A stretch of 64,000 nucleotides of DNA from Dioscorea cayenensis subsp. rotundata (Eukaryota; Streptophyta; Magnoliopsida; Dioscoreales; Dioscoreaceae). How positions within the stretch are numbered: the stretch's first letter is position 1; every line of letters starts with the position of its first letter. The translations under genes and the position numbers were made by a program. The stretch is taken from NCBI RefSeq assembly GCF_009730915.1, contig NW_024088559.1:62001-126000 (forward strand), in the 5' to 3' direction. The notes beneath the pieces are model-generated. The model made no database searches, was not told the DNA's origin, and saw nothing but the letters and a program-made list of their open reading frames with translations. This document shows positions 62,259-64,000 of the stretch, piece by piece.

Positions 62259-64000
62259 ATGGAGAACGGGAACCATGAGATCCCTGAAAATGCCAACGAA
62301 CGTGAGATTTCTCTCTCTTAGAACCCTAAATCTCTTTTGGCTGTTTAAATTCATACTTTTCTCTGTTTTTTTCTTATTTTTTGTGATTTTTTTTCCAATT
62401 TTTTTGTTGTTAGATTGCCCGGGGCCGCAGTCGGAGTCGGCGGGGAAGTCAGACGCGTGCGCGGGGTGCCCTAACCAAGAAGCATGTGCCTCTGCACCGA
62501 AAGGACCTGATCCTGGTACTCTTTGCTTGTTCTTCTTTGAATTTGAGAAGGAAAACCCTTGTTTTTCTGTTTAGTTTCTCTTGTTTTCATTGGAAGCTTT
62601 GGGTTTTTTTACTTCTTTGTTGCTTCCTTTTGAGTTGATTGAACTTGATATGCTAATTTTGTTTGAGTTGTTTGTTATCTTGCCTAATGATTGTTTATGC
62701 CCTTCCTTTATGCGCTTTAGTAACTTCCATTCATTTTCTCGTTTTTAAATGAAATTATCGACTGATATAGGATAAAGAACTGTTTTCTTGTTAGATAGTG
62801 AATAAAAGTGATAAAAAAGGAGTGATTTTGGGATATATATATATATATATATATATATTTCAGATTGCCACTTCAGAATTCATGATGTTGTGGATTTTGT
62901 TTATGTAGAATAGTTTTTCTGTACAATTTTTAATGGAAATATATGTTTTATAAATAAAAAACCATACATAAAAATACCGTGATTCCCATGGATTGATATA
63001 AACCGTGACGTGGATTGATTGTGGGGGACCTTCCAGTTTACTTTCAAATCCCTTGATATCATCAATTTTATTGTTGAGCTTGTTATAATGCTTGGTTTAT
63101 TTGGTAGTTATTAGTTACTAAGTACGCGATAGTTATTAGTTAGCACTTAGCAACCTTTTGTGACACCTAGTTGGGAGCAGAAAAACTTGAAACTAAATGC
63201 AATCTATATGTTTTTCTTTAGCTTGAACACCTAAAAATATTTTCAGGATTTAATTTATTATTTACTGTCAAGAGCAAACAGAAGGTGTCTTGTCCAGTAA
63301 CCTTTAACAGAACTTGAACTTTTCTCCCAAAAGTTATGAACGGAGCCTTTCACATGGACTTGCTTTGACACTAATAAGCATGCTTTGTGAAGTTATATAT
63401 GCTCATAGAAAAGCTGTATCTTTTTGAGATGTTTGAGTGATCTCATACATAAGTAAATGATCTTTTGTTTTTTTTGTTTTTTTTAACTACCTGAAGGAAA
63501 GCTTGTTTGCATATAGTGAGATGGTAACTAAGATTGTGGGGGATATCTAGAACTAATCTTGGATGGAACTTATTGAATCTGCTGCTTTGAAGGAATTTAG
63601 TTACTTTTTAGTATGAAGAAGGTGATGAGGGAGTTGATGTTAGATTATTAACAAGGGTGGTGGTGTTATGGTTAATAGTTTTGGATCATATACTTTTTGT
63701 CTTGTGTTTGCCTAATTTACGATGGAATTGGTACTATGAGTCTTGGAACTGGGATGTTGAGTGTGGATTTAAATTATATTAAAGAATGCAAGGAATTATA
63801 TTTTGTCAGGATATGTATATGCTGATGCCAGTCTTCCTCAACCTAAGCATTATAATGTATCATGCCATTAAAGTTTGCACGAGAGACAATTTCCAAGTCA
63901 TATGTATTTAATATGAAACTAGATCTATATGTTAGCATACTTATTTTAGTTCCTCATATAGAAAAGTTGGCTGGGTCGTTCACTGTTGAAACCATAGATT
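62259..64000 (+). CDS. NBP35: Cytosolic Fe-S cluster assembly factor NBP35, 5' part only
   Basis: Two exons are present: 62259-62301 and 62414-62515. The gene runs off the window. The protein begins MENGNHEIPENANEHCPGPQ and continues SESAGKSDACAGCPNQEACA and SAPKGPDP. The spacing C-x13-C-x2-C-x5-C is the N-terminal [4Fe-4S] site of NBP35 proteins. The P-loop ATPase part (GKGGVGKS) is not in the window, so the rest must lie beyond 64000 after a long second intron (62516 onward), which shows only AT-rich DNA and a TA run at 62834-62859. An in-frame ATG at 62235 would add eight residues (MGRAEERE); I prefer 62259 because plant homologues start MENG. It acts as a scaffold for cytosolic and nuclear Fe-S proteins. 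Confidence 0.92.

Noticed and set aside
1-64000. CRISPR arrays, bacterial operons, prophage or defence systems
   Set aside because: Nothing of the kind is present; all supported genes are spliced plant nuclear genes, apart from one intronless plant gene.

Overview
This is a plant nuclear genomic window. Every gene except one is split by many short introns, the intergenic DNA is very AT-rich, and the genes are angiosperm housekeeping or plastid families (SnRK1 gamma subunit, PTAC10, LHT-type transporter, purple acid phosphatase 27 type). The species cannot be fixed from sequence alone. The mobile elements (hAT, MULE-like, Stowaway-like and Tourist-like MITEs, tRNA-type SINEs) are typical of flowering plants.

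Nine host genes are supported. They are an SnRK1 regulatory gamma subunit of KING1 type (minus, 58-2962), a PAP27-like purple acid phosphatase (plus, 10059-14298), a FAD-dependent aromatic-hydroxylase-type monooxygenase with an organellar leader (plus, 15497-20581), a small DUF212 membrane protein (minus, 21809-26614), a mitochondrial RsfS/Iojap-type ribosome silencing factor (plus, 28643-32249), a single-exon DUF7950-type protein (plus, 33464-34321), plastid transcriptionally active 10 (minus, 37789-46030), a lysine/histidine-transporter-like amino acid permease (minus, 55615-58568) and the first two exons of the cytosolic Fe-S assembly factor NBP35 (plus, from 62259, running off the window). 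I rebuilt the exons by hand from GT-AG boundaries and conserved protein blocks, and the phases join correctly except in the FAD gene. These are eukaryotic genes and do not form an operon. KING1, DUF7950 and PTAC10 on one segment recall a block of Arabidopsis chromosome 3.

The intergenic regions hold most of the unusual structure. The 3-10 kb interval has a MITE and a 1.73-kb inverted-repeat element with a 10-bp target duplication and a leftover transposase-like last exon. The 46-55.6 kb interval holds a Stowaway-like MITE, a tandem-repeat array, an arogenate-dehydratase pseudogene whose first-exon region recurs inverted about 1 kb away (a potential hairpin locus), a CCGG-rich element remnant, a Tourist-like element, and a shrunken collinear copy of non-coding parts of the PTAC10 locus. 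The 58.6-62.3 kb interval has a hAT terminus about 95 bp upstream of the LHT start codon and a duplicated NBP35 leader and first exon. Two short SINEs flanked by direct repeats lie at 10.4 and 27.1 kb.

I saw no new enzyme system. The observations most worth checking are the arogenate-dehydratase hairpin locus, the duplicated NBP35 first exon, the collinear PTAC10 remnant, the two off-by-one splice junctions in the FAD monooxygenase, the GC-AG intron in the RsfS gene, and the dense CACGTG cluster spanning the DUF7950 gene.
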